64,000 bases of DNA, from NCBI GenBank assembly GCA_020627535.1, contig JAHDGU010000013.1, positions 52,507 through 116,506 on the forward strand, in the 5' to 3' direction. Source of the DNA: Saprospiraceae bacterium. Lineage in GTDB: Bacteria > Bacteroidota > Bacteroidia > Chitinophagales > Saprospiraceae. Below, one piece after another: positions 1 through 8,763 of the stretch. The notes beneath the pieces were generated by a model that was not told the origin of the DNA, did not search any database, and was given only the letters and a program-made list of their open reading frames with translations. Made by a program: the position numbers and the translations under genes. The stretch's first letter is position 1. Every line of letters starts with the position of its first letter.

Positions 1-2
1 TT

Positions 3-680
3 ATGAACCGCTCATTCCTGATCCATTGTATTATTGGCCTTGTCATGTGCCTGCTTTCATGCCAAACAAGCCCCAAGGAGGATAGCCAAAGTGCAAATGC
101 CCAAAGCTCTCCTGTTGAGTGGATCACCAAGTCATATTCAGTCAAGAAAGAAAGTGGAATGACAGTCAAAGACACAGTCAACCAAGTTATTTCTGTTGTC
201 AAAGAGGGTGACAAAGAGTTAATGACGATCTACTACAATCTTCTAGGAGAGGTAGACTATAAAGATGTCTACAAGTATGATGCTCAAGGCAAAAAGATCG
301 GCTCAGAGTTTTATGAGGGTGGGAAGCAGACCATGTACTATGATTACAGCTATGACGAAAAAGATCAGATGATCCTGTCAGAAGCATATCGGATAGAGAC
401 AGATTCTTTCGTGTACAACACGGCCTGGAGATACAATCAGGACACCACCAGATCCGGCTATATCAATGATGAGGGCAAGTTTGTAGCGCAATACATCTAC
501 ATCAAGAACGAGTCCGACGATGATCTGCAGGCAATATACATCCGACGAGATGGCAGTCTCAATAAGACAGAGTACAGCTACACTGAGCACGACACGGATG
601 GCGAGTGGCTCGAGCGTACTGCGTCTAGAGATGGTGAGATTTATGCCATTGAGACGAGAGAGCGGAGAGATTACGAGTGA
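3..680 (+). CDS. putative lipoprotein with YD/WG-like repeats
   Basis: Unrecognised lipoprotein of 225 aa. The N-terminus is a hydrophobic signal segment ending in a lipobox-like LLSC, with Cys20 as the probable lipidated residue, so it is likely anchored in the envelope. The body contains Tyr/Asp/Gly-rich beta-hairpin-like stretches (YDYSYDEKDQ, YIYIKNESDD, EYSYTEHDTD) reminiscent of YD or MORN-type repeats; no catalytic motif is visible. The ATG lies at the window edge, so a longer N-terminus or an upstream operon partner cannot be excluded, although the signal peptide starting right there makes this start credible. Function unknown. Confidence 0.75.
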   Translation: MNRSFLIHCIIGLVMCLLSCQTSPKEDSQSANAQSSPVEWITKSYSVKKESGMTVKDTVNQVISVVKEGDKELMTIYYNLLGEVDYKDVYKYDAQGKKIGSEFYEGGKQTMYYDYSYDEKDQMILSEAYRIETDSFVYNTAWRYNQDTTRSGYINDEGKFVAQYIYIKNESDDDLQAIYIRRDGSLNKTEYSYTEHDTDGEWLERTASRDGEIYAIETRERRDYE

Positions 681-1016
681 AGCTTGCTCATGTCCTGTGG
701 TTGACCTTGGGAGCTTAAGTGCTTCTGGTTAGGCCATAGGGGATTCTTTTCTTTTCTGCTCCACTATGTGTTTCTCGAGCGCGTCCCGGCCCTGAGCTTC
801 TCAAGGAAGGTTTCTTTTTGAGAGGAGATCCGCTTTAAGAAGCTGGCGCGAGACGCGCGCAGCAAGCACGATTGGGTATGCATTGCCGTCCTGGATACTG
901 TTGACAATTTCTCCCTCCCTTTCAATAGAGCCTGCCGACCTCAGGTGAGCCTGCTGACCTGAGGTTGGGGCCGGGGTGGGTTCCCTACCACTCAAAACAA
1001 AAAAACTCACAAAATC
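681..1016. other. gene-free stretch with an inverted repeat
   Basis: About 340 bases with no convincing gene. It contains a GC-rich part (about 780-875) and one clear inverted repeat at 938-965, listed separately. No T-rich terminator follows the preceding gene. Confidence 0.6.
938..965. repeat. 9-bp inverted repeat
   Basis: ACCTCAGGT at 938-946 and ACCTGAGGT at 957-965 are perfect reverse complements separated by 10 bases. There is no following T-run, so a terminator is unlikely. It could be a remnant of a palindromic repeat element or an operator upstream of the gene at 1077. Confidence 0.55.
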
Positions 1017-1046
1017 TTGTCAAACTGGTATTCTATGGTATCTTCG
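1017..1046 (+). promoter_or_regulatory. candidate Bacteroidota-type promoter
   Basis: TTG at 1017-1019 is followed after 19 bases by TATCTTCG at 1039-1046, one mismatch from the TAnnTTTG -7 consensus of Bacteroidota. It would start transcription about 25 bases before the ATG at 1077. Confidence 0.45.
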
Positions 1047-1076
1047 AGACTATAGAATTGCATAACACCAATTGAC

Positions 1077-1787
1077 ATGAAAAATCTAATTGCCTTTTTT
1101 GCCCTGGTACTTCCTGTGTTTTTGATCGCTCAGACAGAAGGATCTTCTCCTGACTTTGGGGCCCTTGATATATTGATGAATGATGCGGGATTGACGACGA
1201 CTACAGGGGATCCAGGTGGGACATCAGGAGTTAGAAGAGGTTCCGGTGGAGGTGAGAATGACTTGCCCATTGGAATAGACCTGGATTGGTCAGATCAGGG
1301 AAGGTTGCTTGAAAAATGGACAAAGCTTGAGTGGAAAGACCACAAGGGATTTTCTTCAAGTACCTATGAGGTAGTGATTACAGATTCGAACGATGAAGAG
1401 TTTTATATTGCAAAGGTTAGAGGTAATTGGGTAAAGCTACCGTTGCATATTCTTGCCTTAAAAGCCCGTGAACAATATAGTCTTCAGGTAATTGGTATTG
1501 ATGAAGATGGTGAGGAGTACGCATCGAAGCAGGCTAAATTTTCCACTGCTCCATCTATGCTCTACCATAATGCCATTCAAAATGCAAGGGCGGATTCTTC
1601 TTATACACAAGCCGGTGATCTCAAGAAGTTACTCATGGAGTCTTTATCACTAGAGTCAGTAGGGTTGAAGCATGAAGCCCACTTGGTACTTAAGACTGAT
1701 ATGGGTGATTCAAACTTCAATGCAGCATTAGAGGAGATGCGCCGCCAATTTTTAGGAAGAGCCAAGATAAGTTGCCTATGTCAGTAG
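1077..1787 (+). CDS. secreted protein with FN3-like domain
   Basis: A 236-aa exported protein of unknown function. A typical signal peptide (MKNLIAFFALVLPVFLIAQ) is followed by a low-complexity Gly/Thr/Ser stretch. About residues 75-160 read like a fibronectin-III/Ig-type sandwich (LEWKDHKG, YEVVITDSND, YSLQVIGIDEDG, FSTAP). The C-terminal part, about 165-230, is helical and may be TPR-like. The gene converges on the caspase-TPR gene with only 8 bases between the stops. Proteins with this sandwich-plus-helix layout occur near secreted caspases in Bacteroidota in my recollection, but a functional link here is inference from position only. Confidence 0.7.
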   Translation: MKNLIAFFALVLPVFLIAQTEGSSPDFGALDILMNDAGLTTTTGDPGGTSGVRRGSGGGENDLPIGIDLDWSDQGRLLEKWTKLEWKDHKGFSSSTYEVVITDSNDEEFYIAKVRGNWVKLPLHILALKAREQYSLQVIGIDEDGEEYASKQAKFSTAPSMLYHNAIQNARADSSYTQAGDLKKLLMESLSLESVGLKHEAHLVLKTDMGDSNFNAALEEMRRQFLGRAKISCLCQ

Positions 1788-1795
1788 TGTTGTCT

Positions 1796-4126
1796 CTATT
1801 TATGTAGTTTGTCTAATGCCTGTTGATAAGCCTTCCAATGGCCAATGTGTGATAGTTGTTCGATGTACTTCTGTATGTCACTAAACCCTTCTTGAATGGC
1901 ATTGTTTATGTGATACGCGAACTTGCTTTGGTCCTGTTCAAAACTTGCAAATACCGCTTGATAATACTCAATTTCTTTTGATGAAACTAGATTATTCTCT
2001 TTTGCGTATTTCATTCGGGCTTTTGCTTTTTGCTCCTTCCGCTCTGCTAAGCTGAGATCGATGAGAAAAGACTGAGCCGGGTTTTTTTCATCCATCTCAA
2101 CCGCCCGTAAAAGTTCCTTTCGAGACAGTTCAAACTTATTTCGTCTAAAGTACACCTTGCCCAGTTGGTAATGATAATAGGAATGCTCTTCGAATCTAGA
2201 AAGCATGTAAATCAGTGTTTTTTCGGCTTCTTCATATTGCTCCAGTGCTTGATAAATGTTTTGAAGATTGTAGTAGGCTCTTGAATAGTCCTTGTTACAT
2301 TGTGTGGCTAGCTTTACATAATGTAACGCAGTGTCCAATCTGCCTTCAGTGTAGTGGTGGAAGCCTAGGTCATTTTTGTTAATACAATTATGGGGATTGA
2401 TTTGGATCGCTTTTCTTAGAGTGGATATCGCCTGGTCTATTTCTCCGTTTTCTTTATAAACCCAATATAGATTCTCATATGCCAGTTCGAATTCGGGAAT
2501 TATTCTGATCAAGTTTTTATAGCTCCGAATAGCTGAATTTTTATCCCCCATCTTCTCATAAGCAAAGCCAATATTATTATATGGGAAACCCCAGTTTGGG
2601 CTAATTTCTATTGCTTCATTATATGATTCAATGGCATCGGTAAGTTGATTGGCTCGTTCGAAATTTAAACCCATCTCATTCAGCACATAAGGCGCCCGAC
2701 TATCAAATCTCAAGGCCTCTTCCAATTGTGGAATTAAATTCTGATACTCTCCGGCCTCAGCACTATCTCGGTCGTATTGTATCCTTTGTGCAACAGCACC
2801 AAAGTAGAGGGCTTTGGCTTTCAGCTGTGGATAGATGTAGTGAAACTCTCCACAGAGATCACTGGCGATAGTCAAGTAATCTGCATAGCGGAAGTAGTCA
2901 TCAGCACCTTCGTCAAATCGGCGATCAATCTCCTTAGGATCCAAAGTCAAATACGCATTTATTGCTTGCTGTGCTTCATCTTGCAAAGCAGCAATGAGGT
3001 CGCCCTTAGCCAAAGCGATGCGTGCATCTGAGGGATTGGCTTGTTCTAGAGATTGATAGATATCTAGAGCGGCTTGAGAATCATCATCAGAGTCCTCCTT
3101 GGCGACCAGATTTTTGTCGGCAATAGCTTTGTAGAATGCGGTGAAATTATCCTGAGGCTGGGCGATGTCGTCTTCCGCCTCAAAGGCTTGCGGAATCATT
3201 TGATCCATCTGAGCACTTGCCAGTATCTCCGTCATCTCATAAAATCCAAGTACAGCTTTTCGATTGCCTTGGATCACTGGTGTCTGGGAAGCGCTGAGCT
3301 CCTCTTCATCAAATCGATCTTCTAGATGTCTGTGGATCTCCTTGAGACTGATCTCCGCATTTTGATTTCCGTCGGCATCACCACGTAGTCCATTGATCAT
3401 GTGATAGGAAAACATACCGCGTCCTCCGCCCCATTGTTCGCCCTCATAGGAGTACTCATCGGGTTGACAAGACATGATTTTCACCTCATTGCCATACTGT
3501 TGGAGTAAGGCCGCAGCTGTGGCTTGAGAGCCATTGATGGCGGATCCTGCTAGTTTGCCAGATCGGCAAGCATCTGTGATGACGATGACCTCTGCAGATT
3601 TCTCCACGGTCAATCGGTTCACCATCTCTTGCAGATCATTGACACGGATAGAATTGATCTGGTAGGTCTTGCTCGGTGTGTCGTAGAGAAGAAAGTGTCC
3701 TGACTCTTCTTCATTTCTCGTCTCGACATCACCATGGCCGGAGAAGTAGATGATGCATTTATCTCCTTTGCGGGTGCTATTCTCAAGCCAGTTGAGCGCA
3801 TTGGTCACATTTCCACCTGTGGCTTTTTGATTGAGTAGGATGCGGACCTGATTGTCTTCTAGCATTTTGGCGGAAGCCTGATCTATACCGTCCATGTAAC
3901 TCTCGAGGAGATAATCCGCAAAGGCCTGCGCATCTACATGCGCATACTTGAGATCTGGAATCTTGTCGTCCTGGTAGTTAGAGACACCTATAATCACGGC
4001 GCGAGTAGTCGGTCCACTGTGCCCGACGATCTTGAGAGAACGTCCCGGATTCTGCGCGGATAGGCTCAGGCCTATGAGCCAGAGGCAGAGTGACAAGGCA
4101 AGTGATTGATATCGAAGAAAGACCAT
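1796..4126 (-). CDS. secreted caspase-family (C14) peptidase with TPR repeats
   Basis: Caspase-fold cysteine peptidase, 776 aa. A signal peptide ends near SLSAQ (residue 25). The p20-like domain begins at RAVIIGVSNY (about residue 42), with the catalytic His131 in YFSGHGD and Cys187 in DACRSG, so the dyad is intact. After a linker (about 310-340), residues 350-760 form a chain of tetratricopeptide repeats; AIESYNEAIEISPNWGFPYN is a clear unit. These probably hold a protein substrate or partner. The protein likely acts in the periplasm or outside the cell. Caspase-TPR fusions are known in bacteria, with functions from signalling to regulated self-killing; the substrate here cannot be read from the sequence. 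It is the first of two caspases bracketing four M48-like peptidase genes. Confidence 0.92.
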   Translation of the reverse strand: MVFLRYQSLALSLCLWLIGLSLSAQNPGRSLKIVGHSGPTTRAVIIGVSNYQDDKIPDLKYAHVDAQAFADYLLESYMDGIDQASAKMLEDNQVRILLNQKATGGNVTNALNWLENSTRKGDKCIIYFSGHGDVETRNEEESGHFLLYDTPSKTYQINSIRVNDLQEMVNRLTVEKSAEVIVITDACRSGKLAGSAINGSQATAAALLQQYGNEVKIMSCQPDEYSYEGEQWGGGRGMFSYHMINGLRGDADGNQNAEISLKEIHRHLEDRFDEEELSASQTPVIQGNRKAVLGFYEMTEILASAQMDQMIPQAFEAEDDIAQPQDNFTAFYKAIADKNLVAKEDSDDDSQAALDIYQSLEQANPSDARIALAKGDLIAALQDEAQQAINAYLTLDPKEIDRRFDEGADDYFRYADYLTIASDLCGEFHYIYPQLKAKALYFGAVAQRIQYDRDSAEAGEYQNLIPQLEEALRFDSRAPYVLNEMGLNFERANQLTDAIESYNEAIEISPNWGFPYNNIGFAYEKMGDKNSAIRSYKNLIRIIPEFELAYENLYWVYKENGEIDQAISTLRKAIQINPHNCINKNDLGFHHYTEGRLDTALHYVKLATQCNKDYSRAYYNLQNIYQALEQYEEAEKTLIYMLSRFEEHSYYHYQLGKVYFRRNKFELSRKELLRAVEMDEKNPAQSFLIDLSLAERKEQKAKARMKYAKENNLVSSKEIEYYQAVFASFEQDQSKFAYHINNAIQEGFSDIQKYIEQLSHIGHWKAYQQALDKLHK

Positions 4127-4376
4127 GTATCTGGCTTCTATAAGCCGAAAGTACCGGAAATTCTCTATTTTGAGGCCGTATTTGTGATTGTGTTAAGGAT
4201 TAGGGAGTTAATGGTTCAGAGTTCTGAGTTCTGAGTTGATGGTTGAGAGTTCTGGAAGAGCTTAGGCTGTAAACCGAGACCGATGACCTCGAGCAATGAA
4301 TCTGTTGATCCGCGACAAGTCAATCTGAGCTTGGAGAAAGCCCGCCCTTTTAAGGGAGGGTTTGGGAGGGTTCGGA

Positions 4377-6263
4377 ATGCTTCACAAATACACCAAAAAA
4401 TCAATACTTGCCTTCATGAGATCTGTTTTCCTCGTGTCATGTCTGTTACTTGTTAGTTCACTCGTGCTTCGGGCAGATTCGCGAGATGCCACCTGTGAGC
4501 GCGTGTTCAATCGACTCAAGACGGCCAAGGGATTGCTCATTTCTCAGGCGCCATACCTCCGCGTCGTTGCCCAATTGCCCAATCCCGATCTCAGTATTGC
4601 CATGGCCGTAGAGGATAGCATATTTCTGGACAGAGAGACTTTCCAAGTCTGTCGAGAAATGGGTGCTGATTCTTTGAATGCTTTGGCATTTATACTCTCT
4701 CATGAGTTGGCTCATTACATCAAGGGCCATACAGAGGAGCATGAATATGAGAAGGAAATAGAAATCATGGCGAATGTAGCGATTATGGATGCAGTGGAGG
4801 TCGACGATCGCAGGGCAAAAAGAAAAGTGAAGTCCATCATGCGGCAGTTTGGAATCCGAAATGCTGAAATCGAGGCAGATCTTGAAGCAGGATTTATATC
4901 ACACCTATCTGGCTATTGCGCTCTCGAGGCAGGGCCGGAGATGCTGGAGCGCAGCTATACGAGATTTGGTCTGAAGCGTGAGGCGGGCAATTATCCCTCA
5001 CTTGAAGAGCGCAAGGAGATGATCCGTGAAGTAGGTAGAGTGCTAGATTCTTTGCTTTATGTATTCGATGCGGCGAATTTGGCATCTGTCGTTGGGATCC
5101 ATCGGGAGGCTAAGGCTTCGTATGAAGTGATTACTGATCATTTTGTATCCACAAAGCTTCTCAACAATCTAGCTGTCACAGAGCTCAGAAGGTTTATGGA
5201 TTTTCATTGGGGGCCGAATGATATTATATACGAGTTGCCCATCACGATGAGTCTACCGGAGTTTGTAGACCATGAGCATGATGCTGTGCCGGTGCTCACG
5301 GAGGAAGGTTTGAGGCTTGAAAGAATTCGATACCTTGAGACCGTCGCCCAGCTAGATCAAATGATCGCCAAATTGAAAAAAGCGCAATCGCTCAATCCTC
5401 AATACTATCCCGCTCATCTCAATGAGTCAATCGCATATTATATCCGGTACTTGACGGCCTCCAATTTCTTGTGGTCGCCAGACTACGTACACGATGACCT
5501 CGAATATGCAGAAGTTTCGGCGCTTAGGGCAAAGCAGGTTCTTCTTGATGAACCCATTACCAATGATAAGGCTCTTTGTGATGTCTTCAATATGCTAGCC
5601 ATTATTGACCACGTCAAGGGAGACTCATCTTCTGCTGCACAGCAACTGTTATTGGCCGAGGAGCGTGTGGAGAAATCTATCAATACACATATCAATCGTC
5701 TTGTAATTCAAGGGAATTGGGAAGCTCGACAAGATTTCTATCTATCCTTTGAGAGGACGGAACAGAGAAGGCTTGAGGCTATTCCGCTCATAGATGAGGA
5801 CCGAGCAAAGTCACTTCAGGATCTTCAGGTCGCCACTTCCAGTTATCAAGGGACTCTTCTCAAGGACATGATCACAGATGCCAGCTTGGAACTGCGTGAG
5901 GAGCGCGTACTGATCAAGAGTTTGCCCGGAAGTTCCAACTTGGTTGAGCGGCAACTGAGATTGGGCATAGCGGATACTGAGGAATATCGCCTGTATCGCT
6001 TTGCGGAGTATGAAGGACTTTCGAAAATTGATATTGGGTCAATTTTTATTGTTCCCAAGGACCTGAGTGAGCCATTGATAGAGGGTCTGGTCCGTGGTAT
6101 GAATTTTTCCTCACTCACCGAATTGATCGGGAAGCCACTTGACAGGGTTCAAGCTCCCAATGCTTCTTTGATACTTTATCCAGGAGTCATCTTTGAGTTT
6201 GTCGCTGGTAAGCTGAGTTCCTGGGTGATTTATGAAGATCTAGATCCTTTTGATCGGCGATAG
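4377..6263 (+). CDS. M48-like metallopeptidase, paralog 1 of 4
   Basis: Secreted zincin. A hydrophobic N-terminus is followed by a short conserved block (CERVFNRLKTAKG), then ILSHELAH with the HExxH zinc motif at about residues 109-113 and a downstream EAD (about 166-168) in EIEADLEAGF, the usual third-ligand motif of M48 peptidases. About residues 330-450 are TPR-like helices. The last 60 residues (RGMNFSSLTELIGKP, VIFEFVAGKLSSW) resemble the SmpA/BamE fold. The first possible start is TTG at 4362; I prefer ATG at 4377, with ATG 4416 as a shorter option. Three paralogs with the same layout follow at 6333, 11043 and 13078. No membrane helices follow the signal peptide, unlike HtpX, so this is a soluble or periplasmic form. 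Substrate unknown. Confidence 0.85.
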   Translation: MLHKYTKKSILAFMRSVFLVSCLLLVSSLVLRADSRDATCERVFNRLKTAKGLLISQAPYLRVVAQLPNPDLSIAMAVEDSIFLDRETFQVCREMGADSLNALAFILSHELAHYIKGHTEEHEYEKEIEIMANVAIMDAVEVDDRRAKRKVKSIMRQFGIRNAEIEADLEAGFISHLSGYCALEAGPEMLERSYTRFGLKREAGNYPSLEERKEMIREVGRVLDSLLYVFDAANLASVVGIHREAKASYEVITDHFVSTKLLNNLAVTELRRFMDFHWGPNDIIYELPITMSLPEFVDHEHDAVPVLTEEGLRLERIRYLETVAQLDQMIAKLKKAQSLNPQYYPAHLNESIAYYIRYLTASNFLWSPDYVHDDLEYAEVSALRAKQVLLDEPITNDKALCDVFNMLAIIDHVKGDSSSAAQQLLLAEERVEKSINTHINRLVIQGNWEARQDFYLSFERTEQRRLEAIPLIDEDRAKSLQDLQVATSSYQGTLLKDMITDASLELREERVLIKSLPGSSNLVERQLRLGIADTEEYRLYRFAEYEGLSKIDIGSIFIVPKDLSEPLIEGLVRGMNFSSLTELIGKPLDRVQAPNASLILYPGVIFEFVAGKLSSWVIYEDLDPFDRR

Positions 6264-6332
6264 ATGCGGAATAAAATTGGAAACGGAACCAGTACAGCAC
6301 GTTATCAGACTCCTTGAATAAACACCCAAATC

Positions 6333-8222
6333 ATGACCAATACGATATCAGTCAATCGTAAACTATTTTTTGAGATCATTGCATTGAGAAGCGTGTTGAT
6401 GACGATCATTTTTTTAGTGCTTTTGGTGAATCAGGCTTTCGCCCAAAAAGGATACGAGGTCTGTCACACCATCTTTGATCGACTGAAATCAGCCAAGGGG
6501 ATGTTACTCACTGAAGGGCCGTACCTAGAGGTCGTCAATGCGCTGCCAGAGCCGACATTCAAGATTGCCATGGCGAGAGATGATAGAGTATTTCTTGATA
6601 CGGCCACTGTAAATGTTTGCACCAAGATGGGAAAGGATTCACTCAATGCCTTGGCTTTTATCCTCTCTCATGAATTGGCACATTTTGTCAAAGGTCATCT
6701 CCAGAGTCATCAGTATATCGAAGAGACTGAACGAGATGAGCGATTGGAGATCATCTCTACTGCTGAGGTCAGTGATCGAAGGACAAAGCGAAAAATTAAT
6801 TCAATCCTAAAGAAGTATGGGATCAGGGTCAATGAGGCAGAAGCTGATCTAGAAGCAGGATTTATTTCCTATCTGGCAGGATATCGATCGCTTGACGCTG
6901 GACCGGAAATGTTGCAGAGATGCTATGAGCGCTTTGGAATGGATGTGGAAGAGGGGAACTACGCCTCACTGGAAGAGCGCAAAGAAATGGTGCGCGCGGT
7001 TGCGCTCAAGTTGGATTCCTTGATTTATATTTTCGAAGCAGGAAATCTAGCCTCTGTTGTTGCCAAAGATGAGCTGGCCAAGTCAGCCTACGCTTACATC
7101 GCAGAAACTTTCACCACCCCAGCCCTCCTAAATAATATGGCAGTGACGGAACTCCGAAGATATGCTGACGCTCAATTTGGGCCCAATGGCATGATGTACG
7201 AATTGCCTTTTACAATGAGTCTTCCTGTGCCTGATGAATACGGTACAGTAGATGAAGATATCACGGACATGGAGGCGTACCTGCGAGAGCAAGAACGACT
7301 ATATCGGATTGCTGTCGCAGAAGTAGATCGGAGCCTTGATAAGCTGCGTATGGCAAGACAAATCAACGATCAGTACTACGAGGCATTTCTCAATGAGTCC
7401 ATTGCCTATTACCTACGGTTTAAGACAGCAGGCTACTACGCATACAAGCCCGAGTACTATCACGATGATTTGCAATATGCCGCAGGAGCGGCATTAAGAG
7501 CAAAGAATATCTTGTTGGATGATGCCGTCAAGAATGCCAAAGCTCTTGGAGATGTTCATAATATGCTTGCGATATTGAGTCATGTGCAGAGTGATTCCAC
7601 GCAGTCTGCAAGTCATCTACAGGTAGCCGAAAACTATACGGGACATACGGCTATGATTGAAATCAATCGTGGTGTATTGCAAGGGGAGAGAGGGGCTAGA
7701 CGTGATTACTATATGGATATTGACAATATAATGGCGATGCAAAGTGAATGGCCCAGATGGGACGATGCTCAGGGAAAGGAAAGAACTGCCCTCTGGGACA
7801 GCTCGGCTACTTGGGACGGGATCGCGCTTGATCAAGTTGTTGTCGAAAAATTGGGTGCTTGGAATTTTACCAAAGTCTTGGAGCCTGAACTACCGAAGAG
7901 TACACAGCTAGTCAAGCTACAGCGAAAATTTAGCTTCGGAGGCAATAAGGATTTTAGATGTTATCGAATCGCGGAGTATAAGGGGCAAGCGACCATTACA
8001 AAGTCAACCATATTCCTCATTCCAAGTTCACACGCTAGATCTATGCTGCACAAGTCAATTGGTGTTGGAATGAGCTATGACGAGTTGACGACGCTCCTAG
8101 GTGATCCCTTTTCCAAAATCGAGACGCAAAGTGCGACCTTGGTGAGATACTCAGGTGTCATCTTTACCTTCCAGGAGGGAGCGCTGAAATCTTGGACCTA
8201 TTTCAGGGAGTACAGGTATTAA
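6333..8222 (+). CDS. M48-like metallopeptidase, paralog 2 of 4
   Basis: Same architecture as the gene just upstream (69 bases away, same strand): signal peptide ending NQAFAQ, Cys-containing leader block (VCHTIFDRLKSAKG), HELAH at residues 113-117, EADLEAGF for the third zinc ligand, TPR-like middle, and a C-terminal SmpA/BamE-like module (VGMSYDELTTLLGDP ... VIFTFQEGALKSW). ATG at 6333 is used; an internal ATG at 6399 would give a more compact signal peptide and is equally plausible. One copy of the dispersed hairpin motif lies inside the signal-peptide coding region at 6434-6448. The close tandem arrangement suggests co-transcription with paralog 1. Confidence 0.85.
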   Translation: MTNTISVNRKLFFEIIALRSVLMTIIFLVLLVNQAFAQKGYEVCHTIFDRLKSAKGMLLTEGPYLEVVNALPEPTFKIAMARDDRVFLDTATVNVCTKMGKDSLNALAFILSHELAHFVKGHLQSHQYIEETERDERLEIISTAEVSDRRTKRKINSILKKYGIRVNEAEADLEAGFISYLAGYRSLDAGPEMLQRCYERFGMDVEEGNYASLEERKEMVRAVALKLDSLIYIFEAGNLASVVAKDELAKSAYAYIAETFTTPALLNNMAVTELRRYADAQFGPNGMMYELPFTMSLPVPDEYGTVDEDITDMEAYLREQERLYRIAVAEVDRSLDKLRMARQINDQYYEAFLNESIAYYLRFKTAGYYAYKPEYYHDDLQYAAGAALRAKNILLDDAVKNAKALGDVHNMLAILSHVQSDSTQSASHLQVAENYTGHTAMIEINRGVLQGERGARRDYYMDIDNIMAMQSEWPRWDDAQGKERTALWDSSATWDGIALDQVVVEKLGAWNFTKVLEPELPKSTQLVKLQRKFSFGGNKDFRCYRIAEYKGQATITKSTIFLIPSSHARSMLHKSIGVGMSYDELTTLLGDPFSKIETQSATLVRYSGVIFTFQEGALKSWTYFREYRY

Positions 8223-8249
8223 ATCAAGTGAAAATAGCTCTTAGACCTT

Positions 8250-8675
8250 TCAAGCAAGATTTAATTGCCAATTGACGCCGTACTTATCAGCACACCATCC
8301 GAAGTACTTTCCGAAGCCATAATCGCCTTCGCCGCTGTAGTCATCTAGCGGCACCATTACTTGCCCACCGTCACTAGAAAGACTCCTGAATAGTCTTTCA
8401 GCCTCTTCTTTGGAAGGACAATCAATAAAGAGAGAAACACCAGGCGAGAAATTCCAGGCATGGTTATAATTGTTTTCGGATAGTCGGAATTCTTCGCCAT
8501 TCAAGCTGAATACGGCGTACTTGATCAGATCGGGAGTGCCACCATGATCACCTTCTCTGTAGTGTACTACTTGCTTGATGCTTGAGTTTGGGAATAAGGA
8601 AATGTAAAAATCTAGTGCCTCCTGTGCTTTGCCGCACTGGTCATTGACGAAAGTGAGAAAAGTAGAAATTTTCAT
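8250..8675 (-). CDS. VOC / PhnB-like family protein
   Basis: A 141-aa protein of the vicinal-oxygen-chelate superfamily, PhnB / 3-demethylubiquinone methyltransferase-like subgroup. It starts KISTFLTFVNDQCGKAQEALDFYISLFPNS and carries typical later blocks such as FSLNGEEFRLSEN, FIDCPSKEEAERLF and ending GVNWQLNLA. Members are often annotated as glyoxalase-like; the substrate is usually unknown. The frame stays open to 8792, but residues before Met at 8675 look non-coding and would overlap the neighbouring gene, so I start at 8675. It converges on M48 paralog 2, 27 bases apart. Confidence 0.85.
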   Translation of the reverse strand: MKISTFLTFVNDQCGKAQEALDFYISLFPNSSIKQVVHYREGDHGGTPDLIKYAVFSLNGEEFRLSENNYNHAWNFSPGVSLFIDCPSKEEAERLFRSLSSDGGQVMVPLDDYSGEGDYGFGKYFGWCADKYGVNWQLNLA

Positions 8676-8763
8676 TTTTGATAGAGTCTGAATGTCGCCG
8701 GTATAGCTGGAATCACTGAAATCAAGTGATGCTTTTCCTGGCAGAGTGAGTTCTTTTTGATTG

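Noticed and set aside
4200..4260. Short tandem-like GAGTTCTGA repeats as a CRISPR or VNTR
   Set aside because: Only about three imperfect units without spacers; simple-sequence noise is more likely.
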